From an uncultured cyanobacterium (GTDB lineage: Bacteria; Cyanobacteriota; Cyanobacteriia; PCC-6307; Cyanobiaceae): a DNA stretch of 15,822 nt. The position numbers and the translations under genes were made by a program. A model generated the notes under the pieces. It was given only the letters and a program-made list of their open reading frames with translations, did no database searches and was not told the origin of the DNA. Location of the stretch: NCBI GenBank assembly GCA_903862155.1, contig CAIOXF010000264.1, positions 1-15,822 of the forward strand. The letters run 5' to 3'. Below, one piece after another: positions 1-8,892 of this stretch (its first letter is position 1; the number at the start of each line of letters is the position of its first letter).

Positions 1-624
1 ACCCTGGAGGGCATCGCCCTGAGCGTGGATCCCGACTTCAAGATCCTGGGCGCGGCCTATCCCTATTTCGCCCGCCGGCTGATGGAGGATCCCGATCCCC
101 AGCTGCGCAACAGCCTCAAGGAGATGCTGTTCGACGGCGAGATCTTCCGCTGGCAGCGGCTGGAAAACCTGGTGGCCAGCGCCGCCCAGGGCACCCAGCT
201 CGATCTGGGCAACCTGCTGGATCAGGTGCTCGATTTCCTGTTCTCCGCCAACGGTGGCCTGCTACGCCAGCAGCTCACCGACGCCGTGGTGGAACAGGTG
301 GATGCGCTGGCCTGGGCCACCACCCTGCGGCTGGGCAAGCGGCTGCCGGAACGGCTGCAGCCCCCCGGTCTGCGGCGCCGGGTGCTGGAACCCGTTGGCG
401 ACCCATTGCTGGATCTCGAGCCGATCCGCCAGCTGTTGCAGATCCTCCAGGCCCTGCCAGGCTTCGAACCCCAGCTGCTGCTGGCCCGCCTGCCCAGGGT
501 GCTGGGCGAACCGGAGCTGCGGCGCATGGGCCTGGATGTGGCGCGCGGACTGGCCGAGCGTTCGGTGGTGCGGCTGGTGAGAGATGTGCTCGTGCCGCCA
601 ATGCCGATCAGGCAGTCGGCCTAG
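1..624 (+). CDS. AarF/UbiB (ABC1) family protein kinase-like protein, C-terminal part (5' end outside window)
   Basis: The reading frame is open from base 1 (it begins TLEGIALSVDPDFKILGAAY) and stops with TAG at 622-624, so about 207 codons of the C-terminus are present and the start lies upstream. The segment TLEGIALSVDPDF followed by AAYPYFARRLMEDPDPQLR is typical of the region just after the kinase-like core of cyanobacterial ABC1/AarF/UbiB proteins. These are atypical kinases linked to quinone and prenyl-lipid metabolism and, in phototrophs, to thylakoid or plastoglobule functions. The rest is Leu/Arg-rich and helical, without further recognisable motifs. The ATP-binding and KxGQ-type motifs would be upstream and cannot be checked. 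A GTG at 25 is in frame but is only an internal codon. The DUF1400 gene follows 28 bp downstream on the same strand. Family assignment is fairly sure; substrate is unknown. Confidence 0.8.
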   Translation, partial: TLEGIALSVDPDFKILGAAYPYFARRLMEDPDPQLRNSLKEMLFDGEIFRWQRLENLVASAAQGTQLDLGNLLDQVLDFLFSANGGLLRQQLTDAVVEQVDALAWATTLRLGKRLPERLQPPGLRRRVLEPVGDPLLDLEPIRQLLQILQALPGFEPQLLLARLPRVLGEPELRRMGLDVARGLAERSVVRLVRDVLVPPMPIRQSA

Positions 625-652
625 GGTTTCGGCACCTCGTCTTGAAGCGCTG

Positions 653-1267
653 GTGAGCCGCCTCCTGAGTCGTCGTGCCGGCAAGCGCCAGGCCCTGCTG
701 GCTGCCGCCCTAGGGATCGGATTGGTGGGCCAGCCCCTGCTGCCGGCATCGGTACAGGCCGCCGACAACCTGGTGTTTGTGACCGGTGCCTTCCGGCGCT
801 CGATCTCCGTGGACGATCTGGCCCACCTGGCCAAGACCGGTGAGGCCCGCGGGCTGCTGGTGGATGTGCTGGCCATCAGCCGGCAGAAGCCCGCGGCGGT
901 GGCGAAGCTGCTGAACGAATCGATCACCCTGCCGGTCACCCTGGTGAGCCGCCTGCTCAACACCCGGATCGGTGAAGCGATCCTGGCGCGGGTGGCGCGG
1001 ATCCTCTATCCGATGAAGGCCAAGGAGGTGGGGATCCCGGCCCTGCGCTCGGCGATCGTGATGGGGATCGTGGAGGGCAATGGCTCGCTCTCGGCCATCA
1101 GCTTCTTCCGGGCCTACCCCACCCGGGAGCTGGAGGTGAGCATCCCGGCGCTGCTGAACCTGATGGGCAAGGCCAGCTCGATCAGCGAACTGGTGCGCTT
1201 CTTCTCCGAATCTCCCCTCGATGGCCTGCGGGGCGACAACGCCAGCCAGCCCGCAGGGACGCCCTGA
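653..1267 (+). CDS. Secreted DUF1400 (alpha/beta-hydrolase-associated) domain protein
   Basis: Encodes 204 residues from a GTG at 653. An in-frame ATG at 584 would overlap the upstream gene by 41 bp and add a Cys/Arg-rich stretch that looks non-coding. The 653 start gives a clean signal peptide: Arg/Lys-rich n-region (RRAGKR), hydrophobic core (LLAAALGIGLVG) and an AXA-like site (SVQAA before DNLVF). The mature part (LVF.TGAFRRSISVDDLAHLAKTGEARG, then TRIGEAILARVARIL) resembles DUF1400, a domain that in cyanobacteria usually precedes an alpha/beta-hydrolase domain. Here no hydrolase domain or GxSxG nucleophile motif follows, so this is the domain on its own. It is predicted to be exported to the periplasm or thylakoid lumen. 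No strong Shine-Dalgarno is visible. Domain identity is likely; function is not known. Confidence 0.72.
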   Translation: MSRLLSRRAGKRQALLAAALGIGLVGQPLLPASVQAADNLVFVTGAFRRSISVDDLAHLAKTGEARGLLVDVLAISRQKPAAVAKLLNESITLPVTLVSRLLNTRIGEAILARVARILYPMKAKEVGIPALRSAIVMGIVEGNGSLSAISFFRAYPTRELEVSIPALLNLMGKASSISELVRFFSESPLDGLRGDNASQPAGTP

Positions 1268-1308
1268 GGCCGCCCCGTAGATTCGGCCCAGCCCCCACGT
1301 TCCTGCCC

Positions 1309-2424
1309 GTGCCTCTGCTCCGATCCCTGCGGCGCCTGGGTCTGGGCGGTGGTGCCAAGCCCTCGATGCAGGACTGGCCGGGGCTGATCGAGGGCTACCG
1401 GAGCTGGCTGCCGGTGAGCGATGCCACGCCGGTGATCACCCTGCGCGAGGGTGCCACGCCCCTGATTCCTGCACCCGCGATTGCCGAACGCATCGGCCGC
1501 GGCGTGAAGGTGTTTCTGAAATACGACGGCCTCAACCCCACCGGCTCCTTCAAGGACCGGGGGATGACGATGGCGATCTCCAAGGCCAAGGAAGCCGGCT
1601 CGGAAGCCGTGATCTGCGCCAGCACCGGTAACACCTCCGCCGCGGCCGCGGCCTATGCCCGGCGCGGCGGCATGCGGGCCTTCGTGCTGATTCCCGATGG
1701 CTATGTAGCCCAGGGGAAACTCGCCCAGGCCCTGCTCTACGGCGCTGAGGTGATCGCGATCAAGGGCAATTTCGACCGGGCCCTGGCGATCGTGCGCGAA
1801 GTGGCCGACCGATACCCGATCACCCTGGTGAACTCGGTGAACCCCTACCGGCTGCAGGGGCAGAAAACCGCGGCCTTCGAGGTGGTGGATGCCCTCGGTG
1901 AGGCCCCCGATTGGCTATGCATCCCCGTGGGCAACGCCGGCAACATCACCGCCTATTGGATGGGCTTCAACGAATATCGCGACGCCGGCCACTGCCGCAA
2001 ACTGCCGCGGATGATGGGGTTCCAGGCGGCCGGCTCTGCGCCGCTGGTGGTGGGCCACACCGTGGAACAGCCCGACACGATCGCCACCGCCATCCGCATC
2101 GGCAACCCGGTGAACCGCGACAACGCGCTCAAGGTGCGCAGTGCCAGTGGCGGCGACTTCACGGCCGTGAGCGATGCCGAGATCATTGAGGCCTACAAGC
2201 TCCTGGGCAGCCACGAGGGTGTGTTCTGCGAGCCCGCCAGCGCGGCATCCGTGGCGGGCCTGCTCAAGCGCCGCGAGGACGTGCCCGCCGGAGCCACGGT
2301 GGTGTGCGTGCTCACCGGCAATGGCCTGAAAGATCCCACCACGGCGATCGAGCACAACGACGCCAAGTTCCACACTGGCCTGGAAGCCGATACGGCCACG
2401 GTGGCCACGGTGATGGGCTTCTGA
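1309..2424 (+). CDS. thrC: Threonine synthase
   Basis: Pyridoxal-phosphate enzyme (371 aa) that converts O-phosphohomoserine to threonine and phosphate, the last step of threonine synthesis, in the cytoplasm. The fold-type II signature is clear: NPTGSFKDRG at residues 77-85 with Lys82 as the expected Schiff-base lysine, the substrate/PLP loop STGNTSAAAA at 105-114, the glycine-rich phosphate-binding loop GNAGN at 208-212, and VLTGNGLKDP near the C-terminus. Length is normal for the short bacterial form. The GTG start at 1309 gives MPLLRSLRRLGLGG; an internal ATG at residue 20 (MQDWPGLIEGY) is the alternative. The gene lies 41 bp after the DUF1400 gene, and a TAGATT at 1278-1283 could serve as a -10 element (weak). 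It ends just before a strong terminator, so it closes this transcription unit. Confidence 0.95.
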   Translation: MPLLRSLRRLGLGGGAKPSMQDWPGLIEGYRSWLPVSDATPVITLREGATPLIPAPAIAERIGRGVKVFLKYDGLNPTGSFKDRGMTMAISKAKEAGSEAVICASTGNTSAAAAAYARRGGMRAFVLIPDGYVAQGKLAQALLYGAEVIAIKGNFDRALAIVREVADRYPITLVNSVNPYRLQGQKTAAFEVVDALGEAPDWLCIPVGNAGNITAYWMGFNEYRDAGHCRKLPRMMGFQAAGSAPLVVGHTVEQPDTIATAIRIGNPVNRDNALKVRSASGGDFTAVSDAEIIEAYKLLGSHEGVFCEPASAASVAGLLKRREDVPAGATVVCVLTGNGLKDPTTAIEHNDAKFHTGLEADTATVATVMGF

Positions 2425-2467
2425 AGACCGGCCTGCTATCCCGAGTCGGCTTCTGATCGACCTCCAG

Positions 2468-2493
2468 AAAGCCCCGCAATGCGGGGCTTTTTT
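2468..2493 (+). terminator. Rho-independent terminator after thrC
   Basis: A perfect GCCCCGC/GCGGGGC stem (2471-2477 with 2481-2487) around an AAT loop is extended by three A-T pairs and followed by six T residues. It sits 43 bp after the thrC stop codon, where a terminator is expected. The AAA on the left side gives weak potential to act in the other direction. It separates thrC transcription from the dnaN upstream region. Confidence 0.92.
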
Positions 2494-2645
2494 CATGCTC
2501 AGCCGCAGCCTAACACCCCAGCCACAGCAAAAAGCGTCTGCCTGAAGCCTGCGGAAAACCCTGAAGAAAGCGGGGAAGACAGAAGCCATCTTCGACAACC
2601 GATCCATGGCCCGTTTTCCCCAGCCACGGGAAACACCGGAAATCC

Positions 2646-2673
2646 CGGTTTTCTCCCCATCGCGGGAAAACCG
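2646..2673. repeat. Inverted repeat of the TTTTCC-type motif in the putative origin
   Basis: CGGTTTTC at 2646-2653 and its exact reverse complement GAAAACCG at 2666-2673 flank a 12-base spacer. The inner bases (CTCCCC and CGGG) nearly extend the symmetry, broken by one extra T on the left. The arms are the same motif that recurs across the region, so this may be a pair of opposed protein-binding sites rather than an RNA hairpin. No T-run follows, so it is not a terminator. Confidence 0.5.
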
Positions 2674-2760
2674 ATTCCTCAGAGGTTCTTGTCCAAGATC
2701 CCTGTTGCCGCAATGGGTGGAGTGGGGTTTTCCCAGTTTCCCCAGCACCTTCCACTACGG

Positions 2761-2796
2761 GTTCTTTCTCTTTCTTTTTGTTCCTTTAATCCGTTT
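2761..2796 (+). promoter_or_regulatory. T-rich tract; candidate DNA-unwinding element and/or dnaN promoter
   Basis: This is the most AT-rich, pyrimidine-biased stretch in the window (runs such as TTTCTCTTTCTTTTTG). It lies just downstream of the TTTTCC motif cluster and about 90 bp before dnaN. TTTAAT at 2785-2790 differs from the TATAAT -10 consensus at one base; the matching -35 position (TTCTTT at 2762-2767) is poor. It could be an unwinding element, a promoter or both; sequence alone cannot decide. Confidence 0.35.
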
Positions 2797-2848
2797 GGCA
2801 GAAGGGCCGCCGGGCGGCGTTGCGGAATCAGGGGGCCTGTGGAAGCGT

Positions 2849-2870
2849 GGGTGCCATCGTTGGCATGCCC
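2849..2870 (+). promoter_or_regulatory. Hairpin in the dnaN 5' leader
   Basis: TGCCA (2852-2856), a TCGT loop, and TGGCA (2861-2865) form a perfect 5-bp stem. It can be extended by GGG (2849-2851) with CCC (2868-2870) across a 2-base bulge. It ends 14 bases before the dnaN ATG at 2885, where a ribosome-binding site would be, and no clear Shine-Dalgarno is seen. A role in dnaN translation or mRNA stability is possible but unproven. Confidence 0.3.
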
Positions 2871-2884
2871 GGGACCCCGCACCC

Positions 2885-4039
2885 ATGAAGCTGGTCTGTT
2901 CCCAGTCGGAACTGAGTTCAAGCCTCCAGCTGGTGAGCCGGGCCGTGGCGGCCCGCCCGACCCATCCCGTGCTGGCCAACGTGCTGCTTACGGCTGACGC
3001 CGGCACGGGCCGGCTGAGCCTCACGGGTTTCGACCTGAGCCTCGGCATTCAGACCAGCCTTCCGGCCAGCGTGGAAACCAGCGGCGCGATCACGCTGCCG
3101 GCGCGCCTGTTCGGGGAAATCGTTTCCCGCCTCTCGTCCGACAACCCGATCACGCTCAGCTGCCCGGACGGCAGCGAACAGCTGGAGCTCACCAGCGTGA
3201 GTGGCAGCTATCAGATGCGGGGCATGCCCGCGGAAGACTTTCCCGACCTTCCACTGGTGGAGAGCGGCGCCCCGATTCGTTTGCAGGCCGATGCCCTGGT
3301 GAAGGGCCTGCGCGCCACCCTGTTCGCCAGCAGTGGAGATGAGGCCAAGCAACTGCTCACAGGTGTGCATCTGAGCCTCGATGGCAGCGGCCTGGAATGC
3401 GCCGCCACCGATGGCCATCGCCTGGCCATGCTCCAGCTCGATGACGCGGCCAAGGTTGCGCCCACTGAAGAGGGTGAAGATGGCGAACCCTTTGCGGTCA
3501 CCGTGCCGGCCCGTTCCCTGCGGGAACTGGAGCGCCTGCTTTCGGGGCGCCAGTCGGAGGAGCCCCTCAGCTTGTTCTGCGACCGCGGCCAGGTGGTGTT
3601 CCTCTGGGCCGACCAGGTGCTCACCAGCCGCAGCCTCGATGGCACCTATCCCAATTACCGCCAGCTGATCCCCGACAGCTTTGCCCGGCGGATCGTGGTG
3701 GATCGTCGCGCCCTGGTGTCGGCCCTGGAGCGGGTGGCCGTGCTGGCCGATCAGCACAACAATGTGGTGAAGCTCAGCGCTGAGCCCACCCAGGGTCAGC
3801 TGTTGGTGCAGGCCGATGCCCAGGACGTGGGCAGCGGTTCCGAAGCCCTGGCTGCCGAAATTGGTGGGGAGGCCATCCAGATCGCTTTCAATGTGCGCTA
3901 TCTGCTCGATGGCCTCAAGGCGATGGCGGCCGATCAGGTGGCCCTCTCCTGCAATGCGCCCACCACGCCGGCCGTGCTCACCCCCATTGATGAGAGCCAC
4001 TTCACCTATCTGGTGATGCCGGTGCAGATTCGCAGCTGA
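2885..4039 (+). CDS. dnaN: DNA polymerase III beta subunit (sliding clamp)
   Basis: Encodes 384 residues from the ATG at 2885 (MKLVCSQSELSSSLQLVSRAV). The reading frame is open further upstream, but that extension runs through the putative origin, has no homology I recognise, and clamp proteins start with this short beta strand. The protein forms a ring-shaped dimer that encircles DNA and tethers replicative and repair polymerases. Clamp features include HPVLANVLL after the first helix, LTGFDLSLGI, LPARLFGEIV, MPAEDFPDLP, CAATDGHRLAM in domain II, LDGTYPNYRQLIP in domain III, and the C-terminal YLVMPVQIRS, comparable with the YVVMPMRL end of the E. coli clamp. Length is slightly above E. coli (366), normal for cyanobacteria. 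It is the first gene of a same-strand cluster; the next gene starts 20 bp after its stop. It probably has its own promoter in the upstream region. Confidence 0.96.
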   Translation: MKLVCSQSELSSSLQLVSRAVAARPTHPVLANVLLTADAGTGRLSLTGFDLSLGIQTSLPASVETSGAITLPARLFGEIVSRLSSDNPITLSCPDGSEQLELTSVSGSYQMRGMPAEDFPDLPLVESGAPIRLQADALVKGLRATLFASSGDEAKQLLTGVHLSLDGSGLECAATDGHRLAMLQLDDAAKVAPTEEGEDGEPFAVTVPARSLRELERLLSGRQSEEPLSLFCDRGQVVFLWADQVLTSRSLDGTYPNYRQLIPDSFARRIVVDRRALVSALERVAVLADQHNNVVKLSAEPTQGQLLVQADAQDVGSGSEALAAEIGGEAIQIAFNVRYLLDGLKAMAADQVALSCNAPTTPAVLTPIDESHFTYLVMPVQIRS

Positions 4040-4059
4040 GCTCCCCGCATTCAGGGTCG

Positions 4060-4908
4060 TTGAGTCTTCCCCAGCAGCTGCTGTTGCGCGACCTGCTCAA
4101 GCTGCGGGTGCGCTGTTCCCAGGGCCTTGATCGGGGCGCCGGCGTGGCCGGGTGGATGCATCCGCCCGTGCATCGCCTGCTCGGCTGGGTGTCGAAGCCC
4201 TCGGCCTTCGGGGAACGCCGCCTGGTGTGGCGGTTGGATCAGCTCCGCGATGTGGGCGAGCTGGAACTGCTGGTGAAGGGAGAGCCCGCGGAAACCGACA
4301 GCGACACCATCCTGCAGCTGCCCACCCTGTTTGATGCCGCCCTGCTGGATCGCCGCCGCGAGGTGATCGGCACGGTGGTGGATGCGGTGGTGGAGCTGCG
4401 CACCGGTCGGATCCTGGAATACCTGGTGAGCCGCAGTGATCCGCGCCTGCCGGGCAGCAGCCGCTGGCGCCTCAGCCCGGATCGGATCGTGGATCAACAG
4501 CCCGGCCAGGTGTTCACCAGCCTGGAGGGCCTGGATGATCTGCCCCTCGCCCGCGCCAGCGTGCGGCAGGAGTTGATGCGGCGGTCGCGCCGCTGGCGTG
4601 ATCAGGTGCAGGACGCAGGCACCCGCTTCGAGCAGCGGGTGGAAGGTTGGCTCGAGGAGCCGCCCTGGGATTCGCCGGAGCCCCGGCGCAGCTTTTGGGA
4701 ACCGGAGAACGGTGTTCCGTTTGATAGAGACCCTGAAGACGAGCGGGGCTGGGATGCCAGCCCACCCGATCGGTCGCCGACAGCGCGGCAGGCGGAACCC
4801 TGGGACGACCAATGGCATGACCGGTGGGAGGAGCCCTCGCCGCCCCGTGAGGAGCGCCGCCCACCCCGCCGTGCCCCGCGCAACGAGGACGACGACCCCT
4901 GGGTCTGA
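4060..4908 (+). CDS. PRC-barrel domain protein with Trp/Asp/Arg-rich disordered tail
   Basis: Encodes 282 residues from a TTG at 4060 (MSLPQQLLLRDLLKLRV); I recall the same N-terminus in marine Synechococcus homologues, and no better start is near. Two PRC-barrel-like units are suggested: residues about 5-75 (LLRDLLKLRVRCSQG to ELELLVKGEP) and 100-165 (REVIGTVVDAVVELRTGRILEYLVS, then DRIVDQQPGQVF). PRC barrels are small beta domains found in photosynthetic reaction centre subunit H and in the RNA-processing factor RimM. A basic helix (about 166-198) follows. The tail, 199-282, is probably disordered and contains seven tryptophans in W-acidic contexts (PPWDSP, EPWDDQWHDRWEE, terminal DDDPWV). 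No signal peptide or membrane segment is seen. It lies between dnaN and purL with short gaps, suggesting co-transcription. Function is unknown. Confidence 0.78.
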   Translation: MSLPQQLLLRDLLKLRVRCSQGLDRGAGVAGWMHPPVHRLLGWVSKPSAFGERRLVWRLDQLRDVGELELLVKGEPAETDSDTILQLPTLFDAALLDRRREVIGTVVDAVVELRTGRILEYLVSRSDPRLPGSSRWRLSPDRIVDQQPGQVFTSLEGLDDLPLARASVRQELMRRSRRWRDQVQDAGTRFEQRVEGWLEEPPWDSPEPRRSFWEPENGVPFDRDPEDERGWDASPPDRSPTARQAEPWDDQWHDRWEEPSPPREERRPPRRAPRNEDDDPWV

Positions 4909-4956
4909 GCTGGCTGAGGCCGTTCGGCCACACTGGAACCATCTGACAGGCAGGCC

Positions 4957-7341
4957 GTGGTTGCAGCCCCCGACTACTCGGTACCCGAGGCCCTGAAGAA
5001 GGAGAACCTCAGCCAGGCCGACTACGAGGAGATCTGCCGCCGCCTCGGTCGCGCTCCCAACCGCGCTGAACTCGGCATGTTCGGGGTGATGTGGTCAGAG
5101 CATTGCTGCTACCGCAATTCACGGCCCCTGCTGCAGGGCTTCCCCACCACCGGCCCGCGCATCCTGGTGGGTCCCGGGGAGAACGCCGGTGTGGTGGACC
5201 TGGGGGAGGGCCAACGCCTGGCCTTCAAGATCGAGAGCCACAACCACCCCTCGGCGGTGGAGCCGTTCCAGGGGGCTGCCACCGGTGTGGGCGGGATCCT
5301 GCGCGACATTTTCACGATGGGCGCCCGGCCGATTGCCCTGCTCAATGCCCTGCGTTTCGGGCCGCTGGAAGACGAACGCAACGTGGGCCTGATGGAGGGC
5401 GTGGTGGCCGGCATCGCCCACTACGGCAACTGCGTGGGCGTGCCCACCGTGGGCGGTGAGGTGGCCTTCGACCCCAGCTACTCCGGCAATCCGCTGGTGA
5501 ACGCCATGGCCCTCGGCCTGATGGAAACCGAGGAGATCGTGTGCTCCGGCGCTGAGGGGGTGGGCTATCCGGTGGTGTACGTGGGCAGCACCACGGGTCG
5601 CGATGGCATGGGCGGCGCCAGCTTCGCTTCGGCCGAGCTCACTGAAGCTTCCCTCGACGATCGGCCCGCCGTGCAGGTGGGCGATCCCTTCCTCGAGAAG
5701 GGCCTGATCGAGGCCTGCCTGGAGGCTTTCCAGACCGGCGATGTGGTGGCTGCCCAAGACATGGGCGCCGCTGGCCTCACCTGCAGCTGCTCGGAGATGG
5801 CGGCCAAAGGGGGGCTCGGCATCGAACTCGACCTCGACAAGGTGCCCGCCCGCGAAACGGGCATGACCCCCTACGAGTTCCTGCTCAGCGAATCGCAGGA
5901 ACGGATGCTGTTTGTGGTGAAGCCTGGCCGGGAGCAGGCCCTGATGGAGGGCTTCACCCGTTGGGGCCTGCAGGCCGCGGTGGTGGGGCGTGTGCTCGAG
6001 GAGAACGTGGTGCGGGTGCTGCAGAACGGTGAGGTGGCCGCCGAGTTGCCCGCCAGCGCCCTGGCCGACGACACCCCGATCAACCACCACGAGCTGATCA
6101 GTGAGCCCCCGGCCGAGATTCAGGCCCACTGGTGCTGGACCGAGGAGCAGTTGCCCGATGCATCGCTGGCCGGCATCACCCCAGTTGCCGGTGGGCAGGC
6201 GGGCCAGCCCATGAACTGGGGCCAGGTGCTGCTGGCCCTGCTCGACGACCCCACCATCGCCTCCAAGCGCTGGGTTTTCCGGCAATACGACCACCAGGTG
6301 CAGGCCAACACGGTGGTGCCCCCCGGCGGCGCCGATGCGGCCGTGGTGCGCCTGCGCCCCCAGCAGGGCGAGGGCGCGATGGCTTCGGCCCAGCGCGGTG
6401 TGGCCGCCGTGGTGGATTGCCCCAACCGTTGGGTGGCTCTTGATCCCGAGCGCGGTGGCATGGCTGCGGTGGCGGAGGCCGCCCGCAACCTCAGCTGCGT
6501 GGGCGCCGAGCCCCTGGCCGTCACCGACAACCTCAACTTCCCCTCCCCCGAAACCCCCACCGGCTACTGGCAGCTGGCCCTGGCCTGCCGCGGCCTCTCC
6601 GCGGCCTGCTCGGCCTTAGAAACGCCGGTGACCGGTGGCAACGTGTCGCTCTACAACGAGACACGCCTGCCCGATGGCCGCATGCAGCCGATCCATCCCA
6701 CCCCGGTGGTGGGCATGGTGGGCCTCGTGCATGATCTGGCCCACGTGCGCGGGCAGGCCTGGCGCGAGCCGGGCGATACCGTCTGGCTGCTGGGGGTGCC
6801 GCTACAGCACGCCGGCAACGACGAGCGACTGAGCTTGGCGGGCACCAGCTATCTGGAGCGGGTGCACGGCGCGGTGACCGGCCGGCCACCGGTGATCGAT
6901 CTGGAGCTCGAAAAGCGGGTGCAGGCGTTCCTGCGCCAGGCAATCGCGGCTGGCCTGGTGGCCTCCGCCCACGACCTCAGCGATGGCGGCCTCGCGGTGG
7001 CCGCGGCGGAATGCTGTATCGCCTCTGGGTTGGGGGCCCATCTCGAGCTCCCCTCCGGTGACCTGCGGCTGGATCGATTGCTGTTCGCCGAGGGCGGTGC
7101 CCGCATCCTGGTGAGCGTGCCGCCTGCTGCCACGGCGTCCTGGCAGCAGGCCCTCGATCACGCCGCCCAGTCCGGAGCTCCGGTGCCGGCCCAGTGCCTC
7201 GGTGTGGTCACCGCGGATGCCGAGCTGGCGATCAGCCAGGCCGGCAGCAGCCTGTTGCAGCTGCCCGTGGAATCGCTGGCCTCGAGCTTCGAGCAGGCCA
7301 TCCCCCGCCGCCTTGGCGCCGACATTCCCCCCACGGTCTGA
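4957..7341 (+). CDS. purL: Phosphoribosylformylglycinamidine synthase subunit PurL
   Basis: Large catalytic subunit (794 aa) of FGAM synthase, which converts FGAR, ATP and ammonia from glutamine to FGAM, the fourth step of de novo purine synthesis, in the cytoplasm. It is the small type, which lacks the glutaminase domain and works with separate PurS and PurQ; neither is in this window. The sequence shows SEHCCYRNSRP (His49), KIESHNHPSAVEPFQGAATGVGG (residues about 91-113, ATP/Mg site), GGEVAFDPSYSGNPLVN, AAQDMGAAGLTC, then the second AIRS-like half with DNLNFPSPE from residue 524, TGGNVSLYNE and SAHDLSDGGLAVAAAEC. The GTG start at 4957 is preceded by GACAGGCAGG. The gap after the PRC-barrel gene is 48 bp and contains a small GGCC-GTTC-GGCC hairpin at 4918-4929 without a T-run, so not a terminator. 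purF follows after 15 bp. Confidence 0.96.
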   Translation: MVAAPDYSVPEALKKENLSQADYEEICRRLGRAPNRAELGMFGVMWSEHCCYRNSRPLLQGFPTTGPRILVGPGENAGVVDLGEGQRLAFKIESHNHPSAVEPFQGAATGVGGILRDIFTMGARPIALLNALRFGPLEDERNVGLMEGVVAGIAHYGNCVGVPTVGGEVAFDPSYSGNPLVNAMALGLMETEEIVCSGAEGVGYPVVYVGSTTGRDGMGGASFASAELTEASLDDRPAVQVGDPFLEKGLIEACLEAFQTGDVVAAQDMGAAGLTCSCSEMAAKGGLGIELDLDKVPARETGMTPYEFLLSESQERMLFVVKPGREQALMEGFTRWGLQAAVVGRVLEENVVRVLQNGEVAAELPASALADDTPINHHELISEPPAEIQAHWCWTEEQLPDASLAGITPVAGGQAGQPMNWGQVLLALLDDPTIASKRWVFRQYDHQVQANTVVPPGGADAAVVRLRPQQGEGAMASAQRGVAAVVDCPNRWVALDPERGGMAAVAEAARNLSCVGAEPLAVTDNLNFPSPETPTGYWQLALACRGLSAACSALETPVTGGNVSLYNETRLPDGRMQPIHPTPVVGMVGLVHDLAHVRGQAWREPGDTVWLLGVPLQHAGNDERLSLAGTSYLERVHGAVTGRPPVIDLELEKRVQAFLRQAIAAGLVASAHDLSDGGLAVAAAECCIASGLGAHLELPSGDLRLDRLLFAEGGARILVSVPPAATASWQQALDHAAQSGAPVPAQCLGVVTADAELAISQAGSSLLQLPVESLASSFEQAIPRRLGADIPPTV

Positions 7342-7356
7342 GCTGGCAAGGGCCTG

Positions 7357-8892
<1,536 letters not shown>

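Larger units (their letters stand above)
2494..2884. other. Putative chromosome replication origin region (oriC) upstream of dnaN
   Basis: A 391-bp stretch with no convincing gene. It holds repeated TTTTCC motifs on both strands, similar to the cyanobacterial DnaA box (TTTTCCACA as I recall it). Single-mismatch matches are TTTTCCGCA on the minus strand at 2550-2558 and TTTTCCCCA on the plus strand at 2614-2622. Weaker relatives are TTTTCTCC (2649), TTTTCCCGC (minus, 2662-2670), TTTTCCCAG (2728-2736), GTTTCCCCA (2736-2744) and GCTTCCACA (minus, 2838-2846). No perfect box is present. A T-rich tract at 2761-2790 stands out in this GC-rich sequence and could be the unwinding element. In Synechococcus elongatus PCC 7942 the putative origin was mapped next to dnaN, which supports this reading. 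Assignment is inference from motif clustering and position. The same stretch must also contain the dnaN promoter. Confidence 0.5.

Noticed and set aside
1915..2748. 277-residue open frame on the minus strand opposite thrC
   Set aside because: It lies antisense to a certain gene, is His/Gly/Arg-rich and resembles no protein; high GC makes long antisense frames common.
2606..2884. N-terminal extension of the dnaN frame
   Set aside because: The added residues show no clamp homology and the stretch carries the TTTTCC motif cluster; the ATG at 2885 gives the normal clamp N-terminus.
2918..4000. 360-residue open frame on the minus strand opposite dnaN
   Set aside because: Shadow of dnaN with no recognisable domain.
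4918..4929. GGCC-GTTC-GGCC hairpin before purL
   Set aside because: The stem is only 4-5 bp and no T-run follows, so it is not a terminator and does not split the cluster.
5119..6294. 391-residue open frame on the minus strand opposite purL
   Set aside because: The composition (His/Gly/Gln-rich) is that of a shadow frame, and purL is unambiguous across the same bases.
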